From Rhodothermales bacterium (GTDB lineage: Bacteria; Bacteroidota; Rhodothermia; Rhodothermales; UBA10348), in assembly GCA_024711125.1 (NCBI GenBank), contig JANJTM010000020.1, forward strand, positions 1 through 64,000: DNA of 64,000 nucleotides, given 5' to 3'. Below the pieces are notes generated by a model. That model had not been told where the DNA came from. It searched no databases and saw only the letters and a list, made by a program, of their open reading frames with translations. The position numbers were made by a program, and so were the translations under genes. How positions within the stretch are numbered: position 1 is the first letter of the stretch; each line of letters begins with the position of its first letter. Below, piece by piece: positions 16,901 through 25,843 of the stretch.

Positions 16901-19714
16901 ATGCGCCAACCCGTCCGGACCGCTGCCCTCCTCGCGGCCCTTCTCCTCGCCCTCGCGACCCCGTCGAGCGCCCAGGAGAGCACCCTGCGAGGCACTGTCC
17001 GGGACGCCGAATCCGGTGAGCCGCTCCCGGGAGCCAACGTGCGACTCTCCCACGACGGCGACACCGCCCCGCGCGGCACGGCCACCGACACGGAAGGCCG
17101 CTTCGAGTTCCTCCGCCTCGCCGCCGGACCCTGGCACATCGAGGTCACCTTTGTGGGCTACGAAGCCTACCGGGCCGCCCTCGACGATCTGTCTCCGCTC
17201 GAAATCAACCTGCGACCGGCAGGATTCGAGATCAACCCCATCACCATCACCGCGTCCCGACGCGCCGAGCGCGTGCTCGACGCCCCGGCGAGCGTCGCCG
17301 TGCTCGACGCGCGCCAACTCTCCTCCCGCACCGCGCTCACCGCAGCCGAACACCTCAAGGACGCGCCCAGCGTCGACCTCGCGACCACCGGGCTCGTGTC
17401 CTCGCGCATCGTCATCCGAGGATTCAACGACAACCTGGCCAGCAGCCTGCTGACGCTGGTCGACCACCGCATCGCGGCGGCGCCCGCGTTCCGCCTGACC
17501 GCGCTGCAGCTCATCCCCATGTCCGGGGCCGACATCGACCGCATCGAGGTGCTTTCGGGCCCTGCCAGCGCGCTTTACGGCCCCAACGCCGCCAACGGGG
17601 TCGTGCACGTCTTCTCGAAGTCGCCGTTCGACGCGCAGGGCACCCAGGTCAGCCTCGCGGGCGGAGAGCAGAGCGTCATGCTCGGCTCCTTCAACACCGC
17701 CGGCGTCTACCAGCGACGGCTCGGATACAAGTTCAGCGCCCAGTACTACTCCGGCCGCGACTTCGAATTCTTCTCGCCCGCCGAGCTTTCGGCCCGCGCC
17801 GAGGCCCTCGCGGCCGGCGCCTCCGCAGACACGCTCCTCGTGGGTCGGAGAGACTTCGACGTCGAGAACCTCTCGCTCAACGGGCGCCTCGACTTCCGCT
17901 TTTCCGAACACGGAACCGTCATCGTGCAGGGCGGGCGCACGACGGGGAGCAACATCGAGATCACGCCGACCGGCGCCGCCCAGGTCAACGGGGCCGGCAT
18001 GGCCTACCTGCAGACGAAGGTGCTGTACAAGAACCTGTTCGTGCAGGGCTACGTCAACGCGCTGCGCAGCGGCGACTCGTTCTTCCTGCGCACGGGCGAT
18101 CCGTTCCTCGACAAGTCGCGGATGTACGTCGTGCAGGCGCAGCACTTCAAGGCCCTCGGCGAGCGGCAGCGCTTCACGTACGGCATCGACTACTTCTACA
18201 CCCTGCCCGACGGCGAGGGCTCGGTCAGCGGACAGCACGAGGACGACGACGTCACGACCGAGGTCGGCGCCTATGTGCAGAGCGACACGGACCTGTCGCG
18301 CCGGTTCTCCGTGACCGCCGCCGCCCGGCTCGACCGCCACGACCGGCTCGAACGCGTCACCTTCAGCCCGCGCGCCGCGCTCGTCTACAAGCCGCGCGCC
18401 GGCCACACCGTGCGGCTGACGTACAACCGCGCCTTCCGCACGCCCAAGACCAACGACCTCTTCGCCGACCTCGTCGGCCTGCGCGACGTCTTCACGCTGG
18501 GGCGCATGGAACCGCTCGTCGGATTCGCGCCGACCACCGACCTGCGCGTGCAGGGCATGCTCACGGGCTTCCATTTCGGAGCGATCCCGCAGGTGTACTC
18601 GCCGTTCGCCCCCGTGGCGGGCCTGGGCCGTGACCACGCGTTCGCACTCGGCGACCCCACCCTCACCGCGATCATGTGGGACGTCGCCCGTGCCGCGAGC
18701 GTCGCCGGCCTCGCCGACAACCTCGCCTCGTCCGGACTGCTGGATCCCTCGAACGCCGCGGCCGTGGGCGCCGCGCTAGACCGGGTCCTTCCGCACCAGG
18801 TCCAGGGCGTGGCCCAGACCCTCAAGCGGCTCGATCTCGTGCGCCAGGAGTTCGTACCCGTCGCCGCCCCGCAGGACTACGACAAACTGCGCGTCACCCG
18901 CAGCGAATCCGTCGAAATCGGCTGGAAAGGCCTGCTCCTGGGCGGACTCATCGTCGGCGTCGACGCTTACTGGAACCGCGTGCGGGACTTCATGGGCCCC
19001 TTCGAGGTCGGAACCCCCAACGTCTTCCTCGACGCCTACACGCTCAACGGCGCCCTGACGACCGCCGTGCGCGCCGCCCTGGCCGACCCGGCCAACAGCC
19101 AGGCCGCCGCCGACCTCGCGCCCCTCGACCGCATTCCCTTCCTCGGCAACAACAACGGCAGCGCCGCCGAGGAAGTCGCCAGCCTGCTCGCCACGGGCGT
19201 CGCCGGCTCGATCCCCTTCGGCACGGTGACCCCGCGCGAAGCCTTCGATCCGGTCGGCATCATCCTCATGCGTCGCAACTTCGGCGACATCTCGGTCTAC
19301 GGCGTCGACGCCGCCTTCACGCTCTTCCTGTCGCGCCATTTCCGGATCGGCGGCACGTACGCGTGGGTTTCCGACAACTATTTCGAAAACGTCGACGGCA
19401 TCGACGACATCTCGCTCAACGCCCCCCGGCACAAGTTCGGGGGCCTCGTGCAGTGGGAGACGCCCGACGAACGTTTCGGTGCGCAGGTCCGCTGGCGCTT
19501 CATCGACGCGTACCCGGTGCGCAGCGACGTCTACGTCGGTCACGTCGAGCGCTTCGGCGTGGTCGACGCCTCGGTCTCGTGGCGCCTGCCCATGCGCCGC
19601 GACACCCGGCTCAACCTCACGGTACAGAACCTCACCGACAACGAGCACCGCGAATTCGTCGACGTGGCCGAGATCGGACGGCTCGCGATGCTGCGGGTGA
19701 CGCATTCGTTGTAG
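16901..19714 (+). CDS. TonB-dependent outer-membrane receptor with carboxypeptidase-like N-domain
   Basis: A 937-residue outer-membrane transporter. Signal peptide (MRQPVRTAALLAALLLALATPSSAQ), then a CarboxypepD-regulatory-like domain (about 27-110: LRGTVRDAESGEPLPGANV), the plug (about 110-230, with VIRGFNDN and IDRIEVLSGPASALYGPNAANGV), and the beta barrel. The architecture is that of Bacteroidota receptors. There is no adjacent SusD. Substrate unknown; being divergent from a secreted GH2 enzyme hints at glycan uptake. The barrel ends with Leu rather than the usual aromatic residue. The signal peptide decides the ATG at 16901. Confidence 0.92.
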   Translation: MRQPVRTAALLAALLLALATPSSAQESTLRGTVRDAESGEPLPGANVRLSHDGDTAPRGTATDTEGRFEFLRLAAGPWHIEVTFVGYEAYRAALDDLSPLEINLRPAGFEINPITITASRRAERVLDAPASVAVLDARQLSSRTALTAAEHLKDAPSVDLATTGLVSSRIVIRGFNDNLASSLLTLVDHRIAAAPAFRLTALQLIPMSGADIDRIEVLSGPASALYGPNAANGVVHVFSKSPFDAQGTQVSLAGGEQSVMLGSFNTAGVYQRRLGYKFSAQYYSGRDFEFFSPAELSARAEALAAGASADTLLVGRRDFDVENLSLNGRLDFRFSEHGTVIVQGGRTTGSNIEITPTGAAQVNGAGMAYLQTKVLYKNLFVQGYVNALRSGDSFFLRTGDPFLDKSRMYVVQAQHFKALGERQRFTYGIDYFYTLPDGEGSVSGQHEDDDVTTEVGAYVQSDTDLSRRFSVTAAARLDRHDRLERVTFSPRAALVYKPRAGHTVRLTYNRAFRTPKTNDLFADLVGLRDVFTLGRMEPLVGFAPTTDLRVQGMLTGFHFGAIPQVYSPFAPVAGLGRDHAFALGDPTLTAIMWDVARAASVAGLADNLASSGLLDPSNAAAVGAALDRVLPHQVQGVAQTLKRLDLVRQEFVPVAAPQDYDKLRVTRSESVEIGWKGLLLGGLIVGVDAYWNRVRDFMGPFEVGTPNVFLDAYTLNGALTTAVRAALADPANSQAAADLAPLDRIPFLGNNNGSAAEEVASLLATGVAGSIPFGTVTPREAFDPVGIILMRRNFGDISVYGVDAAFTLFLSRHFRIGGTYAWVSDNYFENVDGIDDISLNAPRHKFGGLVQWETPDERFGAQVRWRFIDAYPVRSDVYVGHVERFGVVDASVSWRLPMRRDTRLNLTVQNLTDNEHREFVDVAEIGRLAMLRVTHSL

Positions 19715-19796
19715 CAGGGGACGCCCGGGCGGGCCGGTCGCCGATCTCGGGGCGACCCGGATCTCCGCCGGGTTCCCGGGTTCCGCCCGGATGGCC

Positions 19797-19804
19797 TATC
19801 TTGG
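19797..19804 (+). promoter_or_regulatory. Promoter -10/-7 box of the CPA2 antiporter
   Basis: TATCTTGG, 29 bp above the ATG at 19826; an AGGAGA Shine-Dalgarno sequence lies between them. Confidence 0.5.
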
Positions 19805-19825
19805 CGGGCCCAGGAGACCCCGTAG

Positions 19826-22099
19826 ATGGCCCTTCCGATCCTTCCGCTCCTCCTCGTACTGCTCGTCGCCTGGCTATCCGGGCGGGCGGTGGAGCGCCTG
19901 GGCTATCCGTCGATCCTGGGTGAACTCGCAGCGGGCATCCTGCTCGGACCGCCCGTTCTGGGATGGCTCGAGGGGGACCCCGCGCTCGACGTGCTCGCCC
20001 AGGTGGGCATCCTGCTGATGATGGCCTACATCGGCATGGAGATGGACCCCGGCGAACTGCGCCGCGCTTCGAAAGGCGGCTTCCTGGCCGCGATCGGGGG
20101 GTTCGTGACCCCGTTCATCCTCTGTTACGCCGTCATCATCGCGTCGGGCGGCACCGTGATCGCGGCCCTCTTCGTCGGCATGGCCGCGGGCGTGACGGCG
20201 CTGGCGGCAAACTCCCGCATCCTGCTCGACCTGAAGCTGCTCGACACGCGCATCGCCAGCGTCCTGATGGCGGGTGCCCTGATCGCCGACACCCTTTCGC
20301 TCCTGCTGTTCGCCGGTATCCTGGGTCTCGCCAACACCGGGTCGGTCGACTTCGTCTCGCTGGCGCTCATCACGGTCAAGGCGACCCTCTTCTTCGCCGT
20401 CGCCGCCGCTGCCGGACAGTACGGGCTGCCCGTGCTGGGCCGCATCGTGACGAAGTCGGGACCTCTCAGCGCCAACGGCGCCTTCATCGTCGCCGCGCTC
20501 GTCACCCTGGCCTTCAGCGAGGGAGCGGAGATCGCCGGCATGCACGGCATCCTCGGCGCGTTCATCGCCGGCATCTTCCTGCGTGACCGCCTCTTCGGCC
20601 GTCAGATGACCCGAAGCGTGGAGAGCGGGCTCAAGCAGGCCTCCCTGGGCTTCCTCGCTCCCATCTTCTTCGTCACCGCGGGATTCTCGGTGTCGCTCAA
20701 CGTCGTCACCGAATCCCCCGGCATGCTGCTGGCCCTGCTCGGCCTGGCCACGGTCGGAAAAATCGTCGGAAGCGCCCTCTTCTACCTCCCGACCGGACAC
20801 GGCTGGCGCGAGGGCCTGGTCATCGGAGGCGGAATGAACGGCCGCGGCGCGGTCGAGATCGTCATCGCCCAGATCGGACTCTCCCTGGGCCTCATCAACC
20901 AGGAGATTTTCTCGATCCTCGTATTCATCGCCATCGCCACGACCGCGACGGTACCGGTCATCCTGCGTTGGGGGGTGCTCTGGCTGGAAAGGCACGGCGA
21001 GCTCGTGCGTTCGGACGATCGTCGCAGCGGTACCCTGGTGGTTGGAGCCGGGCCCATGGCCCGAACCTTCGCGGCGCTTCTTGCCCGTGCCGAGGGCGCG
21101 GGCCCCGTCCGCCTCGTCGACCGCAACACCGAAGCCTGCGCCGCCGCACGCGCGTTGGGCCTCGACGTCGTCGAGGGAGACGCGATGGACGAGGACGTGC
21201 TGGCGTCGGCCGGCGCCGCCTCGGTACGAAACCTGCTGGCCCTGACCCCCAACCCCGCCGTCAACGCCCTCGTCTCGCGCGTCGCCCAATCGGCCTTTCG
21301 GGTACCCCACATCCTCGTCCACCACGAGGGGCGCTGGACCCCGTCCCGAACCGACGGGGGACGTACGGAACACGAATCCGTGCTCGAGCACACCGGCGCC
21401 TCCACCGCCTTCGGTACCCCCTTCCACCTCAGCGACTGGGACTACTGGTTCGACAACGGGCGCACCGACCTCGAAACCCGGCGTCTCGACGCCCCGACCG
21501 ACGTCGCCGAAACCGTGCGGCGCCTCGGGGGCACTGCCCTGGCCCTCCTCGCCGAACGCGAGGGCGTCGCATTCCCCGTCTCGGCAGCCACATCCCTGCA
21601 GGCCGGAGACCGCCTGACCGTCGTACGTCGGCAGACGGACGCGGCCCCCGAATCCGGCACCTTCCGGGAGATCATCGCCGCAGCCCCCGTCGTGGCCGAC
21701 GCAGGCGCGATCGACCGGGCAGCCCTGCTCGATCTCGCGGCCGCGCGCCTGAGCGAGGTCACGCGCATTCCCTCGGGCCAGCTCAGCGCCGCCTTCCTCG
21801 ACAGGGAGGAAAGCGGGAGTACGGTCATCGCCGACGGCATCGCCGTACCCCACGGACATCTTCCCGGTGTCGGACGCGTGGCCGTCGTCGTCGTGCGCAG
21901 CCGCGAGGGTATACGTTTCCCGGACCTCGCCGCCCCGGTCCATGCCGCCTTCGTCATCGCCACCAGCGACGACCGGCGCACCGAGTATCTGCGCACGCTC
22001 GCCTCCATTGCCCGCACGGTCTCGCTGCCGGGGTTCATGGAGCGCTGGATGGAGGCCGCGGATGCGGAGGAGTTGCGGGGGATGATGCTGAAGGGGTGA
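19826..22099 (+). CDS. CPA2 cation:proton antiporter with TrkA and PTS EIIA-like domains
   Basis: A 757-residue inner-membrane transporter. Residues 1-390 are about 12 membrane helices of the Na+/H+ exchanger family, with GELAAGILLGPP near the start and GMNGRGAVEIVIA late in the domain. A TrkA-N Rossmann domain follows (LVVGAGPMARTFAALL from about 403), then a TrkA-C domain (about 555-605). The last 145 residues match a PTS EIIA-2 (fructose/nitrogen type) domain, with the phospho-acceptor His in IAVPHGHLPG. The transport domain exchanges Na+ or K+ for protons; the cytoplasmic domains should gate it by nucleotide binding and perhaps by phosphorylation. No PTS gene lies nearby. Confidence 0.9.
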   Translation: MALPILPLLLVLLVAWLSGRAVERLGYPSILGELAAGILLGPPVLGWLEGDPALDVLAQVGILLMMAYIGMEMDPGELRRASKGGFLAAIGGFVTPFILCYAVIIASGGTVIAALFVGMAAGVTALAANSRILLDLKLLDTRIASVLMAGALIADTLSLLLFAGILGLANTGSVDFVSLALITVKATLFFAVAAAAGQYGLPVLGRIVTKSGPLSANGAFIVAALVTLAFSEGAEIAGMHGILGAFIAGIFLRDRLFGRQMTRSVESGLKQASLGFLAPIFFVTAGFSVSLNVVTESPGMLLALLGLATVGKIVGSALFYLPTGHGWREGLVIGGGMNGRGAVEIVIAQIGLSLGLINQEIFSILVFIAIATTATVPVILRWGVLWLERHGELVRSDDRRSGTLVVGAGPMARTFAALLARAEGAGPVRLVDRNTEACAAARALGLDVVEGDAMDEDVLASAGAASVRNLLALTPNPAVNALVSRVAQSAFRVPHILVHHEGRWTPSRTDGGRTEHESVLEHTGASTAFGTPFHLSDWDYWFDNGRTDLETRRLDAPTDVAETVRRLGGTALALLAEREGVAFPVSAATSLQAGDRLTVVRRQTDAAPESGTFREIIAAAPVVADAGAIDRAALLDLAAARLSEVTRIPSGQLSAAFLDREESGSTVIADGIAVPHGHLPGVGRVAVVVVRSREGIRFPDLAAPVHAAFVIATSDDRRTEYLRTLASIARTVSLPGFMERWMEAADAEELRGMMLKG

Positions 22100-22569
22100 C
22101 GGCGCGGGTCTTGCCGGTTTTCGAGCCCGGGGTGCCTGTTTCACCTTATCGCCCGGTCGGGTCCGTGAAGCTCCCTTCCCGATACTCCTTCCCCCGCTCT
22201 TTCCCTCAATGCCCTTCCTCCGGTTCCCTACGACCAATTTGCATAGTTGTCCGGTCGGGAGAATTTGTCACGCCTGCGCAAACATGCAAATTGGTCGTAG
22301 AAGGGTGATCAGGCATCCCCTGCCTTCCCACCGGAAACCTCGGCCGCTGTCATAGGGGGAGGACCAGCCGCCAGCACTCGTCGGTTCGCGACAGCGTCTG
22401 CAGCAGCGCCCAACACCTCGTCGTCAGCGCGTGAAACCGATTTCACGGATCCGGCTGGAACCAGGAAACCCACAACGGGTGCCATAACGGCTATCAGAAC
22501 CGACGCCTCGACCAACACCAGGGCCGACCGCCGGTCCCGGGGGCCGGGGCGCCCTCTTCTCCTCGCACC
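22100..22569. other. 470-bp intergenic region between antiporter genes
   Basis: Contains the long hairpin at 22229-22300. A weak minus-strand open frame (22309-22518, GTG start) would encode 69 residues with one hydrophobic segment, but nothing else supports it. No promoter box could be assigned to nhaA. Confidence 0.5.
22229..22300. repeat. Long intergenic hairpin, copy A
   Basis: Perfect 17-bp arms: CTACGACCAATTTGCAT at 22229-22245 and its reverse complement at 22284-22300, around a 38-bp centre. The arms are the same as those of the element at 28769-28857, while the centres differ. It lies 130 bp after the CPA2 stop. Function unknown. Confidence 0.9.
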
Positions 22570-23784
22570 ATGGCCCGCTCCTCCGAAGAGACCTCCGCAC
22601 TTCCGTTCATCCGACCGTTCCAGGCCTTCTTCCGCACCGAGGCCGCGAGCGGCGTGCTCCTGCTCGCGCTCGCCGTCGTCGCCCTCCTTTGGGCGAACTC
22701 GCCGTGGGCTTCGGCCTATTTCTCGCTCTGGGACACCCTGGTCACGGTTTCGATCGGAAGCGCCGCGATCTCCAAGCCGCTGCTTCTCTGGGTGAACGAC
22801 GGCCTGATGGCCATCTTCTTCTTCCTCGTCGGGCTCGAGATCAAGCGCGAGATCCTCGTCGGGGAGCTGTCGTCGCCGCGGCAGGCCGCGCTGCCGCTCC
22901 TGGCCGCGGTCGGAGGCATGGTGGTTCCCGCCGGCCTCTACGCGCTCGTCGCCGGTTCGACCGATTACGCGGCGGGATGGGGCATTCCGATGGCGACCGA
23001 CATCGCGTTCGCGCTCGGCGTGCTGGCGCTGCTGGGAACCCGCGCGCCCGTCGCGCTCAAGATCTTCCTGACCGCGCTCGCGATCGTGGACGACCTCGGC
23101 GCGGTGCTCGTGATCGCGTTCTTCTACACGTCCAAGCTGTCGGTGGCGGCCCTCGGCGTCGCCGCGGTATTCCTCGCGCTGCTCGTAGCCGCCAACCGGC
23201 TCGGAATCCAGCGCACGGCGGTGTACGTCATCCTGGGCCTCGGCCTCTGGGTCGCGGTGCTGAAGTCCGGCGTGCACGCGACGATCGCGGGCGTGCTGCT
23301 CGCGCTCACCATCCCGGCCCGCGGGGAGCATTCGCTGCTGCTCCGCATGGAACACAAGCTCCACGGCTGGGTCGCGTTCGGCATCATGCCGGTTTTCGCG
23401 CTCGCGAACGCGGGCGTCGCGCTCGGCGGGGTTTCGTTCACGGAGGCCATCCTGCATCCCGCCGCGTTCGGCATCCTGCTCGGACTCTTCGTCGGCAAGC
23501 AGATCGGCGTCTTTGCGTTCTCGTGGCTGTCGATCCGGATGGGCTGGGCCGTACTTCCGAGTGGAACGACGTGGACACAGCTCTACGGCGTCGCCCTGCT
23601 GACCGGCATCGGGTTCACGATGTCGCTCTTCATTGCCAACCTGTCGTTCGTCGGACTGCCGGAGGCCGCGCCCGGCGCCCCCGCCGCGCTCGACCTCGCC
23701 AAGATCGGTATCCTGACGGCGTCGCTGCTGTCGGGCGTCGTCGGCTACGTGATGCTTCGCCGTCTCGGGGCCTCGAACGCCTGA
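22570..23784 (+). CDS. nhaA: Na+/H+ antiporter NhaA
   Basis: A 404-residue inner-membrane Na+/H+ antiporter, about 12 helices, normal family length. The diagnostic helix IV/V motifs are clear: GWGIPMATDIAFALGVLALLG and FLTALAIVDDLGAVLVIAFF with the paired aspartates (IVDDLG) that bind Na+. Early helices show WANSPWASAY and NDGLMAIFFFLVGLEIKREI, also characteristic. Start ATG 22570. It follows the CPA2 antiporter by 470 bp and probably has its own promoter. The two together suggest a need to control sodium and pH. Confidence 0.97.
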   Translation: MARSSEETSALPFIRPFQAFFRTEAASGVLLLALAVVALLWANSPWASAYFSLWDTLVTVSIGSAAISKPLLLWVNDGLMAIFFFLVGLEIKREILVGELSSPRQAALPLLAAVGGMVVPAGLYALVAGSTDYAAGWGIPMATDIAFALGVLALLGTRAPVALKIFLTALAIVDDLGAVLVIAFFYTSKLSVAALGVAAVFLALLVAANRLGIQRTAVYVILGLGLWVAVLKSGVHATIAGVLLALTIPARGEHSLLLRMEHKLHGWVAFGIMPVFALANAGVALGGVSFTEAILHPAAFGILLGLFVGKQIGVFAFSWLSIRMGWAVLPSGTTWTQLYGVALLTGIGFTMSLFIANLSFVGLPEAAPGAPAALDLAKIGILTASLLSGVVGYVMLRRLGASNA

Positions 23785-23804
23785 GCCGGCTCCCGTGCCG
23801 CATC

Positions 23805-23839
23805 GGGGCGGCCCGAGCCTGGCAAAGCCGGGCCGCCCC
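23805..23839. terminator. GC-rich hairpin between convergent genes
   Basis: Perfect 11-bp arms, GGGGCGGCCCG at 23805-23815 and CGGGCCGCCCC at 23829-23839, with a 13-nt loop. It lies between the nhaA stop and the stop of the convergent secreted-protein gene and could end transcription from both sides. No U-tract follows on either strand. Confidence 0.6.
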
Positions 23840-23851
23840 CTCGTCGCGGCC

Positions 23852-25771
23852 TCACCGGGTCACGACGACGGTCCTCGCGTCCGTCCCGCGCGCGCCCACC
23901 ACACGCGCGAGATAGAGCCCTGGACCGACCGTGCGTCCGGCCGCGTCGGTTCCGTCCCAGGTCGCGTCGCCGCCGGATGCCGGCATCCGCGCCACCCGGC
24001 GACCGAGCGCGTCGAGGATCTCGATGCCCTCCGTCGCCACCCCGGCCAACCGCAACACCTCACCGGCCGCCGGGCGGAAGGGATTCGGATACGGCGCCTC
24101 CAGCCGCGCCGCCGAAGGCACCTCGGCTAGGGTCACGCCGTAGCGGGCGCCGTCGACGCCGACGGCGATCGCCCGACCGAGGCGCACTTCCCCCGGGGCC
24201 GTGGTCTCCAGCAGGACGGTGGCTCCCGGCTCGAGCAACGAACCGTCGAACGCCGCCCAAAGCAGGCGCAGGCCGTCGGCGAGCGGTCCGACCCGCGGCG
24301 AGACCTTCCCGGCCACCTCCGCGGCCCGCGCACCCGCGACGCCGGGTCCGAACACGTCCAGTTGGACTCCCCGCAGCGGCCTGTCGTGGTGCAGCACGAG
24401 TCGCCCGGTGCCGCCGGCCTCCGCCTCCAATGCCATCCGCAGCCCGCCGGCCGCCGCCCATCCCTTTCCGGCGGGCGGTACGGGCAGCGGCGCCCCGTCC
24501 GGCCACTGCCCCGCCAGGATCGCCTGCACGAGCACGGTCAGGTCGCGCACGTCCACCGAACCGTCGCCGACCGGGAACGGGTACTGGTCGAGGCTCGACA
24601 AGGCCGTCGCGGAGGCCGTCACGCGCCCCAGCGCGACGTCGATGCCGACCAACAGATCGGCCACGTCGACCGCGAAATCCGCGTCGGCGTCCCCCCGCGC
24701 CGAGCGCACCGTGACCGAGTGGCCGGCCTGCGCAAGCACGAGGCCGGCATCCGTTCCGGTCGCCGTGGCCAGCGAAGCCACCGGCCCCGAGACCGTGATC
24801 ATGACCTCGCGCGACGCCGCGGCGCCCAACGAGCCTACGTCGAAGCGCAGGCGCAGCAGCGGGTCGTGGGTACCTCCCGGGAGCGACGCCCCGTTCGGCG
24901 AAATCACCAATACCGTCACCGATCGTACGCCCGCGGCAACCGAAACGGACCAGTCGGCCAGGTTCGCGAGCGCAGCGCCCGGCTGCACCGAGTCGAACGT
25001 CAGCACGTCATCGGTCCACGAAACCGCGAACTGGAGACCCTGCAGGCCCGTGGCGCCGGCGTGCACGAGCGCCACCGGTACCTCGAAATCCGTCGTGCCC
25101 GACGCGACCGACGACGCAGCCGCCGGGAACCCGAGCGTCGAGCCCGAACCGCCTCCTGAACCGCCGGAACCCCCGGAACCCGAGGTCACCGTCACGTCGT
25201 CGATCCGGATGCTCGCCGACGAGGAAGTTCCGCCCGCCGCCTCGAACCGCAGGCGGACGTCGGCCTGGCCGAGCGCCCCTGCCGGCATCGTCGCCGACAC
25301 GGTCTCCCACGTCGAGGTCGCCATCGGCAACGCGGAGCCCGACGCGGCCACGACATGCGGAAACGTAGCGCCCCCGTCGATCGACGCCGTGACCACGAGC
25401 GCCTCGGCCGCGTACGACGACGTGCGGCGGGCGAGGTAGGTCAGCGTCGCCCCCGAGACCGACGCCAGCGAGAACGGTTCGGAAACCACGTTGTCGGCCC
25501 CCGTACCCGTATTCACGAGGTTGTTGAGCCCCGATCCGGTGGATGCGGAGGTAGTGGAGGTTAACCATCCCGCACCGTCCACCCAGCCGGGCGGAAGCAC
25601 GGGAGCCGTCACGCCGTCGAAGGTCTGCTGAAGCACTACCGCCTGGGCGTTCGCCAGGGCTGCACCCCCGAGGGCGAGAAGAAGCGCGGCGAGGCCCAGC
25701 CGCAGCGCACCGAGGAGGCAGCCCCTGCGCGCCGTCTCCGCGCCGGGCCGGGGCCGATATCGTCTGGTCAT
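23852..25771 (-). CDS. Secreted cohesin/dockerin-like protein with T9SS sorting domain
   Basis: A 639-residue exported protein. A signal peptide (about 1-43, ending in ALANAQA) precedes a beta-sandwich resembling carbohydrate-binding or MAM-like domains (about 47-195). A Gly/Ser linker (197-211) leads to a cohesin-like domain (213-355: VPVALVHAGATGLQGLQFAV...). A dockerin-like double Ca-binding segment follows (DADADFAVDVADLL at 361-374; VGDGSVDVRDLTVLV at 401-415). The C-terminal 85 residues are a type IX secretion sorting domain (YPNPFRP, ending GLYLARVVG...). Surface location is expected. ATG 25771 is chosen because GGAG lies 6 nt above it; 14 more upstream codons are possible. Role unknown. 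Confidence 0.8.
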   Translation of the reverse strand: MTRRYRPRPGAETARRGCLLGALRLGLAALLLALGGAALANAQAVVLQQTFDGVTAPVLPPGWVDGAGWLTSTTSASTGSGLNNLVNTGTGADNVVSEPFSLASVSGATLTYLARRTSSYAAEALVVTASIDGGATFPHVVAASGSALPMATSTWETVSATMPAGALGQADVRLRFEAAGGTSSSASIRIDDVTVTSGSGGSGGSGGGSGSTLGFPAAASSVASGTTDFEVPVALVHAGATGLQGLQFAVSWTDDVLTFDSVQPGAALANLADWSVSVAAGVRSVTVLVISPNGASLPGGTHDPLLRLRFDVGSLGAAASREVMITVSGPVASLATATGTDAGLVLAQAGHSVTVRSARGDADADFAVDVADLLVGIDVALGRVTASATALSSLDQYPFPVGDGSVDVRDLTVLVQAILAGQWPDGAPLPVPPAGKGWAAAGGLRMALEAEAGGTGRLVLHHDRPLRGVQLDVFGPGVAGARAAEVAGKVSPRVGPLADGLRLLWAAFDGSLLEPGATVLLETTAPGEVRLGRAIAVGVDGARYGVTLAEVPSAARLEAPYPNPFRPAAGEVLRLAGVATEGIEILDALGRRVARMPASGGDATWDGTDAAGRTVGPGLYLARVVGARGTDARTVVVTR

Positions 25772-25774
25772 GGA

Positions 25775-25796
25775 GGTCTCCGTCAGGTTGGAGACC
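25775..25796 (-). promoter_or_regulatory. Hairpin covering the Shine-Dalgarno sequence
   Basis: On the minus strand, perfect 7-bp arms GGTCTCC and GGAGACC enclose an 8-nt loop. The 3' arm contains the GGAG ribosome-binding site of the secreted-protein gene, 6 nt above its ATG (25771). If folded it would hide the site from ribosomes. Confidence 0.5.
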
Positions 25797-25843
25797 CATG
25801 ACGCGGGACCCACGGCCGCATAACCCCGCGGTCCCCGAAAATC

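Noticed and set aside
16547-18637. Upstream extension of the GH2 open frame on the minus strand
   Set aside because: It overlaps the TonB receptor on the other strand, and the signal peptide at 16546 marks the true start.
19874-22237. Minus-strand open frame of 787 codons opposite the CPA2 antiporter
   Set aside because: Composition is Gly/Arg/Asp/Glu-rich without domains, a shadow of the membrane protein gene.
22309-22518. Minus-strand GTG-started frame of 69 codons with a hydrophobic segment
   Set aside because: Short, no ribosome site, no recognisable family, and not linked to any operon; cannot be told from chance.
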